A DNA stretch of 64,000 bases from Gyromitra esculenta (GCA_038503075.1 JBCAML010000003.1:1302001-1366000); one strand, 5' to 3'. Counted from the stretch's first letter, positions 24,173 to 37,877 are shown. A program made the numbers and translations. Notes: generated from the sequence alone by a model not told the origin.

Positions 24173-25409
24173 GCGATCGCCATAACCCAAGGGTTGGATG
24201 CGTAAATGAATTCTACTACTACTACTACTATTGATTTTGGGGACTCTCGGGAATTTTTTTTGCCATTACCTGCCTCGGTGTATTGCTTAAAGAATGTTGC
24301 ATTTTTTTCATTTTCTGCAGCTTATTATGATCAAGAGATTTTTTCTCCCTCTTGCCAATTGATAGGCGTAGGCGCCTCTTTAGTAATTTCCTTTTTGATT
24401 CTAAGAGCGTAGGCAGGACCTGTGCGAAACTGCGTCATCTATATATAGGGTTTGGCCGGGTCAAGCGATAGGATATTTGATTTAGCTGCATATATGTATG
24501 CTAGCCCTTCTTTTTTATAGTGTTGATCATAATGAGTAATTGAGGAAAGTGGGTGTGGGCCGAGCTTGTATAGACACAACTGCCTTTCTATACTTATTAG
24601 AAAATCAATTAATGTGCATGGTGGCACATAGTGATATTAAAATTTAGCTATAGTAGCTAGTCTTAATTTCATAAATTTATTATGGTAGGTATGGCCACCA
24701 CCTGGGGATTCTATTATAGCTAAAGGAAGCGATTTCAAGGCCATGCAAAAGCATTCTTATGAAGTTTGGAGTACTACATGTATGCGTCCCGAAGCTTAAG
24801 GGATCGTAGATGGGCTACCAAAGCTCTATTTTTTCCTTAATCCATATTCTTAATCCGCCTGCAAGTCTTCCTAGTCTCTGTGTATCCGTGCATATACATA
24901 TACCTTTCTGCTTCAATTCAATATATGCTAACTTTACGAAGATGCCTCAAGCGGCTGGTGATTGACGGATACCAGGATTTTTTTTGGAAAACAGCAATAG
25001 CGAAATTTAGTGTATATATTTATGGTATGGCGGAGAGACTACAATGTTGTGCATGGGGGATCTTGAAAGCCTACGGGTGCTGAGCTTTCTCTTCTAGCCT
25101 AGTATTGCCTATGTTCAGAAATATGTGCGGCTCAATCAATATTATGGCACGCTAAATAACGAGAGATCACACACACATGCAGATCTAGTTAGCCACGCAG
25201 TTCAACTCTCTTCAACAGCTCTTCCCATCGCCCTTACCTGGATCTACCCTTTTACTTTTCGTTTAATTTCTCGCTGTATTTTACCAGTTCATCTTTTTTT
25301 CCTATTGGGATAAATATCTGTATAGAGTGTTCTCTGTTCAGTTCCTTATCTAGCTCAGTCTGCAAATCCTCAGAGGGCTAACTGACTTTAATCAGTCTTG
25401 CTATCAGCC
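24173..25409. other. Interval between the LINE remnant and the DUF7918-like/WW gene
   Basis: No gene seen. An ACT trinucleotide run lies at 24212-24229. A TACATGTA site is at 24775. The last 200 bp are pyrimidine-rich and end with GGCTAACTGACTTTAATCAG shortly before the ATG, which could be the end of a 5' UTR intron. Confidence 0.45.
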
Positions 25410-28167
25410 ATGAGGCATCCGGACCATGGCATTAATGCTATTATCGTTACAGAAAGTAGAGAAGCTTGTTCAGAGTTTGATGTTAAAATCGAAGATAGAG
25501 TAATGAGCTGCAAAATTCCCGGTGTGCCAGGAATCAAGTGGTATATTGGCTGTTTAACGCATCAACTGAGACCTACAGCAGCTAATAAGGGCGTGTTCTA
25601 CACTTATGAAACTTACCTGGAAGGAGTGCTCATTGATGGACCTCTGACGATTGATAGGCGTCTCGAGACTAATCGGGCACGCCTAAGTCCTGCCCGGGAC
25701 AGCGGTACGGAAGCGTTTTTCTTTTTACCGGCTAAGTTAAAGGGAGGAGGGTCTGTTCAACCGAAGGATTGGCTGATCGAGCTCAAAATTTACGAGTCTG
25801 ATGAGTATTTTGACGACCTTGGGGTTCCCTTATTGTCGGCTCGTGCCATTATGTGCCGAAGGGAGGGTAGCCTTCCAAAACTTAAGAAGCATCGGAACAC
25901 TCTAACAGAAAGGCTTATTATTCACTATAAATGGGAATATCGCTGTCTAGAACTACTTCTCAATGCTCAAAAAGAACAAGAAACTCCTCTGGAGCACCAA
26001 GAAGAAACCGCAAAGCCATGTGTCAAGCAGCCTAGGATGGATGGAAAACTCAAAGAAACACCTCATCCTATCTCAATGCTAATAGGCGATGCAAAATGCG
26101 ATCCCTTGAGGGAGTGTCTTGAGCTCCCGCCTAAATATTCTTGGGGGCCTCAGCCAAAAAGCCCACCGGAATGGGAACAAAAAGGAAGAGGTTTCATAAA
26201 ACTAGGTTTAAAGAAAGATATCCGAAGAGATAGAAGTCCCTTGGGTGAATGGGTATCTGACTCTGAGGGAGTTTTAACCCAGTCACATAAATCTATCGCA
26301 TTACAGAGAAGTCCTACACGCGGAGAGAGGCCCATGCTCCCAATTCGATACATACAAACGCCTTATCTACCTCTGGGATGGGACTTGCGATACACTAATA
26401 CATATAAAGTATATTATGTCAACCACAAAGATAAATATACTACCTGGCAGCATCCTCTGGCTGGCAAACTAGATACGAAAAAAGACGTGATCCATCAATC
26501 TAACCAAAATAACGAGGCTCTTTCAGATAGGGACGAGGAGACACGCCATGCCTGTAATAGGCTGCAACAAATGGATGAACGGAGGGAGCTCTTGCAGACA
26601 GAACGGGCAGCTGCAGAGGTCAATGTCCAGAAAACTATGCTAGGTCATATAACATCTGGTGAATGGAGGGAGTCAAATCTTGAGCACTGGTTTCCCGAAG
26701 CCGAAACATCCAAATCTATCATCGAACACATCCACACCTACTTCACAGACCCTAGGGGTTTGGAGCGTGCTGTCAGGATACGCGATAAAATTACTGAAGA
26801 GGCAATCTCTTTGGAAGAGACGCTAGATGCATTTGAAAGATTTATTCCACTCACTACGTGCGAGCCTATGGAACCAACTCACTCGACGTCTTCTATAGAC
26901 GGGTATAATAGAAAAATTACTGTGGATTATAGAAGAAGAAAAAGAAATTCTGAAGAACTCGAGGAGTGTAGGGTAGAAGAGGGGTTCTCCGGTCAAAATC
27001 ACATGGGTGTCGACGATCAAGCGGGAATGGCGAGTCGCAGTCACCCTGGAAGAATTGATTACCGAGAAGACTATGGTCCAGAAGTCCCAGTTACTCGAGA
27101 CGGAAAGATCGACCCAGATTGGCATAGAGATAAAATCGCAAGGATTGAGAGGCCTTGTAGCAAACAACAGAGTGCAGACGCAGTTGAATGCGAGTCAAGG
27201 TAAATTTCTACTGTGTCAAGCTGATGGGCAGGCTAACTCTGGAGCAAAGAAAAATCTGGAATGGATGCAATAGGTACTCCTTATCGAAGAAAATAGACCA
27301 AACGCCGGGGGTCGATGATTTGTTGGACGAGGATACGGAAGATAATGACAAGAATCAGTTAAAAGGGGCTATAAAGCAATCCTTAGGGCAATATGGCATA
27401 GATATGACAAGACGAGCAGCCCAGCGACTAGCAGAACACTCAGAGTAAGGCCCCAATATACATACAAAGTTATTGTAGTATATAGACTTTGCCTAGCTAA
27501 CTACAGAGACTGAAGTGGGTACGATCTGAAGAATAATGAATACACTCTACTGGGAAAAGTATCCCAGGAGCGGCCGTCCGAGGGCAGTGACCTAAAGGCC
27601 TACGAAATGGAAATCAGCGAGAGGGCGGGAAACCCAACGTTTAAGCTCTCAACAATCGGCGATAGAAGGCCCCTCGATAAAGGCAGAAAGGATCTAAAGG
27701 AGACTAGTCAAATATCACAGCTACCAGTAGATATGGGGCGCAGGGATTCGCTGAATATAGGCACATTGATTGTCGTGACGGAACCGATCAACACTGGTAC
27801 TGATCGTGAAGGCGATGACTATGACGACTACGGAGACTCTGACATCTCTATGTCGGAACAAATCTCTCCATTGTCAACAATTGAGGACCAGGATGATTGT
27901 GATATAGAAACCAGCAATGCTTTGTATTCACTGCCGCCCCACCGTCGACTAAACAAAGTTAACCAAATCAATGGGTCACCACCGCGCCCGGTACTAGTGT
28001 TGAGAGGAAACTTTCGTTCTACAAAATTTCAGAACGGTAAGACTGCGTTAGACCAGGTTTCAACTGAGAATAGGAAGGAACAAGTTAAACTAGGAGTTTC
28101 ATTTTCCAACATTCACAGAGCTGAGCTGAGAGCTGAGTTTCAAGCCGGAAAAACTAGCACTAACTAA
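25410..28167 (+). CDS. Large DUF7918-like protein with a WW domain
   Basis: Exon 1 (25410-27199) is an intact 596-codon frame. I extend it through introns 27200-27273 (donor GTAAAT, branch GCTAAC, acceptor ATAG) and 27445-27515 (donor GTAAGG, branch GCTAAC, acceptor GAAG) to exons 27274-27444 and 27516-28167, 870 aa in all. The N-terminal 150 residues (blocks SEFDVKIED, VFYTYETYLEGVLIDGPL, TEAFFFLPAKL, DWLIELKIYESDEYFDD) resemble the DUF7918 fold in block order. A clear WW domain spans about residues 319-349: LPLGWDLRY, then VYYVNHKDKYTTWQHP, with Trp324, Trp346 and Pro349; WW domains bind proline-rich peptides. The rest is charged and acidic, possibly disordered. Exon 1 and WW are seen; the later exons are inferred. 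The same frame stays open for about 50 codons beyond the TAA at 28165-28167. Function unknown. Confidence 0.65.
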
Positions 28168-29003
28168 ACTAGCTCACTACCTGTCGAACCAGACACTCAT
28201 GTCACGCCAGATCGCGCATTTGAACCTAAGACAAAATATTCTGATAGCCATTCTACAAGCACGTCGGCTATCACTGGGTCCCCTGGTATAATGCCTACAG
28301 TTGGCCTGTTAATGGATTAATCTAATATTTAACGGGGTAGACACTATAGCTCCTGTCGGTGGGTCAAAGATGAAGAAAGGGGAGAGAAGGAGGAAAAGCG
28401 GTACAGGAGACTAGGGACTATCCACCTCAAACGCACCTTGAAGGAGGAGGACAACATTGGGAGTCGAAGTTCCAAACCTCAGCCTTTTTTCAATTACTAT
28501 CAATAGAACACCTAGGGCGCTGGAGACCGTTTGGGGTTTTCTGTATTGTTGCGCAGTTTTCCTTTAATTTTCCACTATAGTGAAGTTTAGTTCAGGTCAC
28601 GAGGCAATCATGGGAGTGAAAAGAGTAATACTATACATGTTCGTAAAGGTCGAATTCTAGGCCTTCATCTCGTAAAAATGGGGAATAATTTCCATATTAA
28701 CCCTTTCACGTTTCTCATTAGGGAATCTGCGAGTGATTTTTTGTGATTATTCGATTTACTGAGCGCACATCTCATTACGTGTAAGTTTTTCGTTGGGGTT
28801 ATCTGGACACTAAAGCTATTCAGGGGTTTTTTTATTCGTTTATGGTTGAGTGGTGTATTCAACTCCTATCCTCTCTAATAAAATATATACAAGAAATGTA
28901 GCCCAAAAATTTGGGCATACAGCCATCCATGTAACCCAAATTTTTCAAATCTATGCCCTTTTATACAATCAAACCTAATTCAGTATCGTACACCTCAAAA
29001 GCT
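28168..29003. other. Interval downstream of the DUF7918-like/WW gene
   Basis: 28168-28320 continues the previous reading frame without stop (see findings). The remainder is AT-rich non-coding DNA ahead of the COX15 3' end, with an inverted CCCAAAAATTTGGG palindrome at 28900-28913. Confidence 0.45.
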
Positions 29004-30612
29004 CTACAGTCCCTCAATTTTGCCCCCTGCCTTGGTCACGGTAGCCCCATTTCCCCTTACACCTCTTGCGGCCATCTCAATTCGTCTCTGTGCAACTCTC
29101 GCCGCATATCTAGGCAGCCAAACCCTGCTCCCCAATACAATCGTTCCCGTCAACAGCGCCAGGCTTCCAGCTTGATGTGTGGCTGCCAGATGCGTAGGAA
29201 CCACATATACCAGCGTACCAATACCCAGCAAGACCTGAAGTATCGCAAGATGCAGCACCCCCATCATACCTGCTTTCCCAGGTTTCGTTAATGCTGCTTT
29301 AACCTTTGGACTCAACCGAGAATATGCGAATAGCGCGACGATGAGCGAGAAAGTTGTAGTCGCAAGAACACGATGGTCAAATTGTACCGTTGTCGGGTTC
29401 TCGAGCATGTTGCGCCACCAGAGATCGGACCGATCAGGCAAGTGTGAGTAGAAAGGGTTGAACATCTCCTTCGTAGAGGGGACGAAGCCAGCGCCCATGC
29501 GCGGGAACTCATTGTAGATGAGTCCTGCGTCCAGGCCGGCGACAAGACCGCCAGACATGGCTGTCAGGAAAACCATCCCAGCGATAACACCAACCGAGCG
29601 ACGGAAGAAGCGGAGGTTGGGATGAGAGAGAGCTTTGAACTCGGCAAGCGCAGCTTTTGCATCGGGTTTTAATAACCTATTTTCACGAAGTACTGAGAAA
29701 CCGTTCCAGAGCATCGCAGCGTATACGGTGAACGCGGCGGCGAGATGGGCGGTGAGACGGTACTGAGAGACGCGAGGATGGGAACCGGGTTCCTGGAACA
29801 GATCATCCTGGATACCAGACTTGACCATCCACCAACCGATAAAGCCCTGGAATCCAATTAATCCTGAGATTCCTGCGATTCTAGCAGCCATTCGAGAAGA
29901 GACCCGGCCACGAGCGACGAAGTAGAGTCCTGGAAGGATGAAAGAAAGACCGATGAAGCGCCCCCAAATCCGGTGCGCCCACTCCATGTAGTATATTGAC
30001 TTATACTCCTCGAGGGTCATGTTAGGATTCAAGATACGGTATTCAGGAGAATTCCGGTACTTGGAGAAGTTTTCTTCCCAGTCCTCAGCAGACAGGGGAG
30101 GGAGAGTGCCTGTTACGGGTTTCCATTCTGTGATTGAAAGTCTGTATGTAGTTTGTTGTTAGAAGTCTTTTTGGTTGGAAATATCAATTTAGTTGAGAAG
30201 GCCCATACCCTGACTCTGTAAGTCTTGTCAGCCCGCCCAGTACCACAATTCCAAAGACCAATCCAGCAGACCCAATTAGCCAATATCCAACTGACTTGCT
30301 ACTGACATCTGGGAAGAAAGATTTAGTTCTCTTATCGGCAGCATCCTTTATCGCCTGCTGTCCACGGGCGAAACCATCTGCAAGGCCTCCCAGTGGGGAC
30401 TCGGGCGCCTTCGGCACTGCAGCAATGACTGTCGGAGAGTTTGAGGTGAATGAGAACTGACGCCGAAGAAGTGCTGGGACGGTAGACACAGGTTTCCTAG
30501 GAAACGGGAGGGAGACGAATCGTCGTGTTTGCGAGAGGCGTTGCTTCGAGAAACATTGCCGACAAACCGACAGTGCTGACGGTGCTAACCGAAGACTCGC
30601 AAGTGCTGACAT
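29004..30612 (-). CDS. COX15: Haem A synthase Cox15
   Basis: Two exons on the minus strand, 30612-30209 and 30141-29004, with a 67-nt intron (donor GTATGG, acceptor CATACAG) splitting a Gly codon; 513 aa. Cox15 oxidises the C8 methyl of haem O to a formyl group, giving haem A for cytochrome oxidase, in the mitochondrial inner membrane. Visible: an Arg/Ser-rich N-terminal presequence of about 50 residues, the first membrane segment (GYWLIGSAGLVFGIVVLGGL) leading into TRLTESGLSITEWKPVTGTL, the EYKSIYYMEWAHRIWGRFIG motif with haem-ligand His, FIGWWMVKSG, SQYRLTAHLAAAF, NPTTVQFDHRVLAT, and THLAATHQAGSLALL with the second His pair. About eight membrane segments are expected. Length is normal for fungi (about 500). 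Confidence 0.96.
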
Positions 30613-33510
30613 TGTGAACCTTCAGGAATCAAATCACAGTGATTCCAAATAAGATGATATATTCCCGCCTGCTATTCCCTTTTTTTTTTGTTATTTTCTT
30701 CGGTTTTTTCCTGAAGATATCAGTGAAGTTGGCGGGGCGGCGAAGTGGGGTGACGTTGGGAGTCGGAAATCGCGTGATGAGCCGTGCATGTAGAATAGTG
30801 GCGTGACATCTCGTGCACGGACCACATTTGAAAATCACCATGAGCCACATTTTCATGACGGCACCCACTCGTCTACAGCTATCTACCTACGAGTGATCCT
30901 TAGTGCTCGAGTGTGATTAATCAGGAGGCGATAGTTGCCACAACTGACTGTCTCGCCGTTTTCTTCTTGTTGCGAAGATTTTGTCCCTTGGATTCACAAG
31001 GCGCAGGTCCCAGAAGCTCATCGATAGAATAATCTGGAAACAATCCCCTGGCTGACTGATTGTGTGGGTGAACAGAGGAATTCAGCAGAGAAATCAATTC
31101 CATTTCCAGGTGGAGATGGTTTACGCCTACAGGCCGCTTCCGGATTTCCCCCGGAAATGGCCGGACCCAATGGTAAAGGAACCGAGGCTTGCAGGGGCAA
31201 ATCAGGCACGAGACAAACCTCCTCAAATGGTCGCAGGCTGAAGTTGCACCAGTGATCTGGACAATTTCAATAACCTTCAACAAAAACCAGGTACACGTTT
31301 TGTTTTTACCTAATGAATTCCTTGAAAATTCTCTAGTGAAAGCTGGAGATAAAGATGGGCAGGATCAAGCGGTTTCCCCAGAATTCGTTTCCGCTGCTAA
31401 CCTTCCAGCGAACAGTTCCACGAGATTTTTACATAAGAGGATCTTGCTAAGGCTTACGTTAAGAACTCATTGTCTCGCGAGCTCCGGGTCATATGGCACA
31501 ATAGTGGGGTAATTCTGCCACTCTAAATATGGATAGCTCAGTCGAGCAGGAGGATAACGAAGCCTGTTGAAGTTTATGAATCTCTGCGCGGGCGTCCAGA
31601 CACGTACAAGATAGCCGTTGAGAGAATAGTACAAAATTTCCCGATTCCCTTGAGACCAGTGTGTTAGTTCAATCCCAAGACTCGATCGCGTGCTCCCACG
31701 TATAAGTTATATGAAAAGCTAATCTGCTTACTAGATATCGCGAATCTAAGGATCCTTGGTTCCAATTCTAGAGGAGGTGCGGATGCGTGGGTCCCGGGAT
31801 GCCCAATGTTAGGTTTCAGGATCCCAGCCATCTGGACACTGCTAGCTCTGACAGGAAACGTTTTAACGTTCTCTAGTCATATGAAAATCTCAAGTAATGG
31901 TTGAGATATGCCCCTTGATAAACTAGCTTCTCTGTGCTATGGTATTCTAGGTTAAGGTTTTCGAGACCCTGGTTAAATCCGGTTATCGATATTTGGAAAT
32001 ATGTGTGGTACCTACTCTAGATGCATGGTGCGCGTGGTACTAGAAAACGGATAGGAATTTCAAAGCACGCCTGTTAGTTGGATACTCGAAAAAACCAAGA
32101 GTCCAAGAAGAGCATTTAAAAATTTGCATGAAGCCACAGCCGCTGCCAAAGGCTTAACCAAGCCCTATGGTTAAGCTTTACAGCCATTAGAAAGAGCTGC
32201 AACATTGGTTGTTGGTTAAGCGAACGCTTTCTGGACATCAATTTAAGAATACGAGGTCGAAGCAAGCCGCTGTGGCTCGTAAATTCGGCTACGAGCAACT
32301 CCGCGATTTCTATGACTCATTTTCCTTCCTGGTCGCCTAGATAAAGCTGTCGCTAGAAGGAGCGTTCGGTCTAGGTTTTGCAACTTTCTTCATAGCCATG
32401 CGTATGTGCAACTTTAACCTGCTAACACTTAGGATCTTAGTACGTTTTGCCCCTCGCTAACTATGTGGTAGTAGTATGCTTCGCCTAGTTACGGCTATCT
32501 TTGTCCTGGACAGACGTGCGTTTGACGCCAGAATTCCCTGCGCGAAATTTTTCGGGATGCGGGATGCATCAAGGTTTCTTTATCTTTTGCGACTCCTAGG
32601 GTTTGTGGGGTTTCGCGGTTGAGATTCCATCTTCGTCTTTCACAGCGTCCTCGGCACCTTCCCAATGGAATCCATATATCAACGGGTGACTATCATTCGT
32701 TGCTTTCGGATCAGGACGGCTGGCCGCGGCGGTATGCAATCTGTATGGAGCGTGGTCTTGCAACAACGTGTGTGGCCACAAATTTAGGTCCACCAGCTCT
32801 GAGCAAAGTTGCGATGTGTTGAAACGATACAATTCCGGAAATTATCGAACAAAAACATGCCGCTTCGCTGCATATCGTTGGACTGGTTATTCAAGCTTCG
32901 CCCAGGCAGAAACTGTGGCCCATGCAACCATAGACAACGCCATACATGGCTTGGATGACTTTGAAATAGCTTGATTTACGCCTCTCAGGGTAAAATATCA
33001 TGTGTCGATAACATGGTGAAAATCGCCGAGGGAGGAGGCAAGGGGGGTCATTTAGGAAGGTTCCTTATCTGTGTCTCCATCAATCGAAGGTGATCTGGGC
33101 GTTATTTCACTTCTCCAGGCGCCTGCCTCTTCGAGGTCGGTTTCAATTTTTTGGGGGGAGACGATCTTGCCACTATACCAGCCCACAAACGAATGCAGGC
33201 ATCGGAAACAGGCTACGGCTATCTGCATGCATTATTTTTCGTTCCGGGCCCTGTCCGGGGAAATGATACGTTGAGTAGGAAAGTGGAGTATAGTAGTAGC
33301 GGACGACAGAATCAGAGGAACGGCGCGGTGCTAGTAGCTAGGTTTGGATTTCGTATGTAGCTTGTAGCTATCACATATAAATGGGCGACATACCGTCTCA
33401 TAAGAGCCCCCCCCCCGCGGCCTCAACCCAGCGGACGAAGGACGTGAGCCTCAAATCCATCTGTTTCAACATTAACTACTTGTCTCCAACTTGAGCGGGT
33501 TCTTTTAATC
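30613..33510. other. Gene-poor interval between COX15 and the peptide transporter
   Basis: About 2.9 kb. The first 300 bp hold the COX15 promoter. Frames at 30921-31283 (minus) and 32596-32832 are motif-free and I do not call them genes. A C-run lies at 33407-33415, just upstream of the transporter leader. Confidence 0.5.
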
Positions 33511-35581
33511 ATGAGCGGCCTTGCAGTTGACGACACCGTTATCGGCGCAAAGCACGACCCGGCTTTGGCAGAAACAATCCCCGAGAAACATTCATATGAA
33601 GGATCAAACTTGACGGATGATGACTATCCCACCGAGGAGGAGAGAAAGACACTGCGTCGTATTCCTGATAGGGTCCCATGGAATGCATTCCCAGTTGCGT
33701 TCGTTGAGCTATGCGAGCGATTTTCGTACTATGGCTCAACCGTAGTCTGTGAGTGATATTATGCGACAATTAATTAATGAATATCTAAAAGCTTATAATC
33801 GTGATTCTTATAGTCACCAACTTCCTGCAGCAGCCGCTTCCTGTTGGTTCAAGAACTGGCGCTGGTAGGGATGGGCAGTCTGGTGCTCTCAATCTCGGAC
33901 AACGAGCCTCTACTGGTCTGGGTACATGTAAGTGTGATATTGAGAATTTAATTAGGGCTTCTAGAAATCTATAAGTGTTCCAATAGTTGCTAATCTAGCT
34001 ATTCTCCCTAACAGTCAACTCTTTCTGGGTCTACTTGACACCTTTGTTTGGTGCATACATCGCCGATACCTACTGGGGTCGTTATAAGACTATCTGCGTT
34101 GCCCTCGCAATCGCAATCTTTGGCCACATCCTCTTGATTATTTCTTCCCTCCCTGATGTCATTGAGAACCCCAATGGCTCTGTTGGCTGCTTTTCCATCG
34201 CCATTATCATCATGGGTGTTGGTACTGGTGCTTTCAAGTCTAATATTTCGCCTCTCATCGCGGAGCAATATACCTCCACCAAGATGAGGGTTGTGACTAC
34301 TGCATCCGGAGAAAGGATCATCATGGACCCTACGCTCACGGCTGGAAGAATCTATATGTGGTTCTATCTCATGATCAATATCGGCGCCCTTGTTGGACAG
34401 ATTGGAATGGTTTATGCTGAGAAGTACGTGGGATTCTGGCTCGCGTACACACTCCCAACTGTAGTGCTCTTGATCTGTCCATGGGTTATGGTCTGGGGAA
34501 GGAAGAGGTATGTTAAAAACCCACCAGCTGGAAGCGTGCTCTCCAAGTCCCTCCACGTGTGGACCTACGGGATGAAGGGAAGATGGTCAATCAACCCTGT
34601 AACAACCTACAAGAAAATGAACGATGGCACTTTCTGGGAGAAAGTCAAACCTAGTCAGATTTCGGCTGCGGATCGACCAGCTTGGATGACTTTTGACGAC
34701 CAGTGGGTTGATGAGGTCAAGAGAGGGTTCAAAGCGTGCACCGTGTTTCTCTGGTTCCCACTTTTCTGTAAGCCTTGCCATCGATTTATCGTTAGTACCA
34801 AGCTAATAGTTCGTAGGGATCACATACAATCAAATAAACAACAATCTTACCTCGCAAGCTGCTGTCATGAACACTCACGGCCTCCCCAACGATATCATGT
34901 CCAACCTCGACCCCTTCGCGCTTATCATCCTAATCCCAATTTGTGACCTCATCGTCTACCCTGCCATCCGCAAAGCTGGTTTCAACTTCACACCCATTAA
35001 GAAGATCGCAGCTGGTTTCTTCGTTGGTTCGATGGCAATGGTCTGGGCGGCTGTTATTCAAGCGTATCTCTACAAACGCAGTGCCTGTGGGAACAAAGCA
35101 GCCACCTGCGATACGGTCGTCAATATCAATGTCTGGGCCCAGACTGGTTCTTACATCCTGATCGCCATTTCTGAGATCTTTGCATCAATCACCGGTCTTG
35201 AGTACGCTTTCACCAAAGCGCCGAAGAACATGAGATCGTTGGTCATGTCGTGTTTCTTGTTCATGAACGCTATTGCATCGGCTATTGGTGAAGCTTTCGT
35301 CAGTTTGTCCGAGGACCCGCTGCTTGTCTGGTAAGACACTCCTTACGTGGCCCTTCCCCTCAACTCTACATTTGATTAATAATATTACTTTTTTTAGGAA
35401 CTACGGAGCTATGGCAGTCATTTCTTTCCTCGCGGCGATTGGATTTTGGCTACAGTTTAGACACCTCGACAAAGAAGAGGATGCACTTAACTCTCTGCCA
35501 GAGGGTTTCCACATCGGTGGGTCAAGAGACGCAGAGGAGGAAGCAGTACGCCACGCAGCTCTGCCAGAGAAGTCGGGTTAA
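33511..35581 (+). CDS. PTR2: POT/PTR2-family proton-coupled oligopeptide transporter
   Basis: Five exons, 33511-33748, 33814-33927, 34015-34767, 34817-35330 and 35398-35581, give 600 aa. The four introns (65, 87, 49 and 67 nt) begin GTGAGT, GTAAGT, GTAAGC and GTAAGA. It imports di- and tripeptides with protons across the plasma membrane (MFS superfamily). Visible: an acidic cytosolic N-terminus of about 65 residues, the ExxER motif in FVELCERFSYYG, LTPLFGAYIADTYWGRYKTI, the PTR2 signature FYLMINIGALVG, the FWLAYTLP segment, TYNQINNNLTSQA with NTHGLPNDIMSNLDP, and GLEYAFTKAPKNMRS before the last helices. About twelve membrane segments are expected and length matches fungal Ptr2 (about 600). 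Confidence 0.95.
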
Positions 35582-37877
35582 CTAGTTGTCTTTTTTTGGT
35601 ATTATCTGTATGCTGGCCCACCCTAGGCTAGCTTCTAATGTAAAATATACTTTTTTGGTTTATTTAGACTCGTTACGAAAGTCAAACAACTAGTGTAAAC
35701 CAATATCTACTCAACTTTGCTAGTTCCTCATTTTTTTTTCGCTTCGACAAAATCATCAACGCACATGAGCACCCAACGCACCACTTAAAAAGCATAGATA
35801 CTCTCCAAGCGCCGACTACAGATCAAACTCCAAACCCTCTAATCAGAACCTACACATTACAGGAAATTTAAAAGCAAATAAAGGATCGACATGGCTACGT
35901 TTGTTTTGTGAAACAGCCACTTCTCGGAGTCAGATCCAGTATAGGAAATACAAGCGTGACTACAGCTGCTATATTCGGAAACGAGAATTTAGAAAGAGCC
36001 GAATCTTTTAACCAGTTATCATCTGTTTTATGCTGGGGGGACAATGTCGTAAAAGCAAAATGTAGGCAAGGCTGGTCGGCATCACGATCCAGCACCCATG
36101 GTCGATCATGGGTATTGAATAGTAATCATATTCGATTATCATATTAACATCCGATTTAAAGCTACAGGCCAACTCGGTACATGGTTCGGCCCAAGATAAG
36201 GAGGACCGGTTGGCCTCCATAAGGCTTAATGTTTGTCAATCTTCAGCGCACTGGAATGTCAATTACGGAGCTAGCGGCCTTCTGGGCGAGTGTTATGAAT
36301 TTACAAGATCACTTTGTACCGCTTGAGATATATCCAGCATTCAAATCTTGGATTAGAATACTCCATCGTATGCCACATGCAGTAGAGTACCGAATATATT
36401 TGTAGGCTCGATGCACAAGCCCATGTTAATAACGTCAGTGGATATCGGCGTTCCCCACGCCAAGGTAAGAATTCAGCCTGTAGCTCGAACACATTTCGCT
36501 AAATATTGACTTGTGAGCGGATCTGAGGATTTTTCCCTTTTTAGTTTAGACATGTGTTTTCTAGACAAGTCACACTATTCACACAAGCTCTCCAAAAGCT
36601 TTAATTTTGTGCAGGAGGTACAATACGTGGGATGTCTCACTGGACCAGTGAAACATTTGGGAGGCACCCCAACGGATATCTTATGCTCAGAGCTACCGCA
36701 AAACCACAGCATACTAGAGGTACATGTGTAATTCATACTCTTCCGAATTACATATTTCCGAGGCTGGAAACCTCAAATGTAAACACAAGAGACACCGCCT
36801 ACTAAAGGTCTAGGTCTAGGTTTACTCTACAAAGACTCCAACCCCTTAGTTGAGGGTTGAATTTTATACCATCGGTACACATTAGCCAAAATATTTCCAG
36901 AAATCTCTTTAACGGAGCGAAGTCAACTTGCCACAAAGATCAACAGATCCAAGGATACGACTTATCTATTCACCATCTATCACTCGCACGCTTGCCGCTA
37001 AGCCCGGCTCAGTACCTATCTCACTCAACTGTTCGAGCACTTACCTTAGAGGAGCTAGTCTATAAAGATATCTCGCTTAAATCCAACGAAAATCTTTTTA
37101 GCGATGAACATAGAGTACAGTACCTTTATATGATGCATGCAGGTTTCTATAATCTCGGTGTGATGCCCCTAATACAATTCAGTCACTCGGGAGATGGGTT
37201 AGGTGTAAGCGATACTTTGAAGGTAGGCGGGCCCATAAGCAAAGTAGCTCCATTTGTAAATAAGCCAATCTGTTTGCAGAACAGCCGATCACTCTGTAAA
37301 GGGCGATTTCTAGCAAACGAGCTAGAGTATATACGCTAGCTATAGATAGGACGGGGGAATAGAAGAAATGCCATCATGGTGGTTTAGGAGGAGCTCCTCC
37401 TAGTTTATCGGTTTGCTTGGAGAAGCTAATTGTTCAGTATTTCACGCACGCATGTAGCAGTAATTTAGTGTAATGAGATAAGGGGATGCTTATTCTTTTT
37501 GGTGGGGTAGCTCTTAACTTCATGAATTCACTTTACTACACGTCCCCAACTAGATCCATTGAACACGTATCCAGTTACGTTTAAGAACGTCATAATCTTA
37601 ATGGTTGTATGCGCCTAACAAGAAAACAAATAAACGATTTGCAAGACACGATGGCTTCGTTACTTGAATAGCTACTTATTCATACGCTCCGAGCAACTCA
37701 CTCTCATATAAACCCTTAAACCACAAATTGAAATAGGACAAAAAGCCAGAGAATAAAAATAACCAAGCAGAAATAGCTCACGAGTTGCTCTCTTCAAGTC
37801 CTACAAGGTTTACAACAGCATCATCAGTGTTAATCGAACTCGCTTTTTTCATCGTGGCTCTTCTCGATACCGAACGA
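35582..37877. other. Gene-poor AT-rich interval
   Basis: About 2.3 kb. The 160-codon frame at 36857-37339 has no motif, no intron context and no codon pattern I trust, so it is not called. The right end contains the 3' flank of the orphan gene on the minus strand. Confidence 0.5.

Noticed and set aside
30921..31283. 120-codon minus-strand frame near COX15
   Set aside because: No recognisable domain and no intron or promoter context; could be a fragment, but support is too weak.
36857..37339. 160-codon frame
   Set aside because: No motif, no plausible promoter, located in degraded AT-rich DNA.
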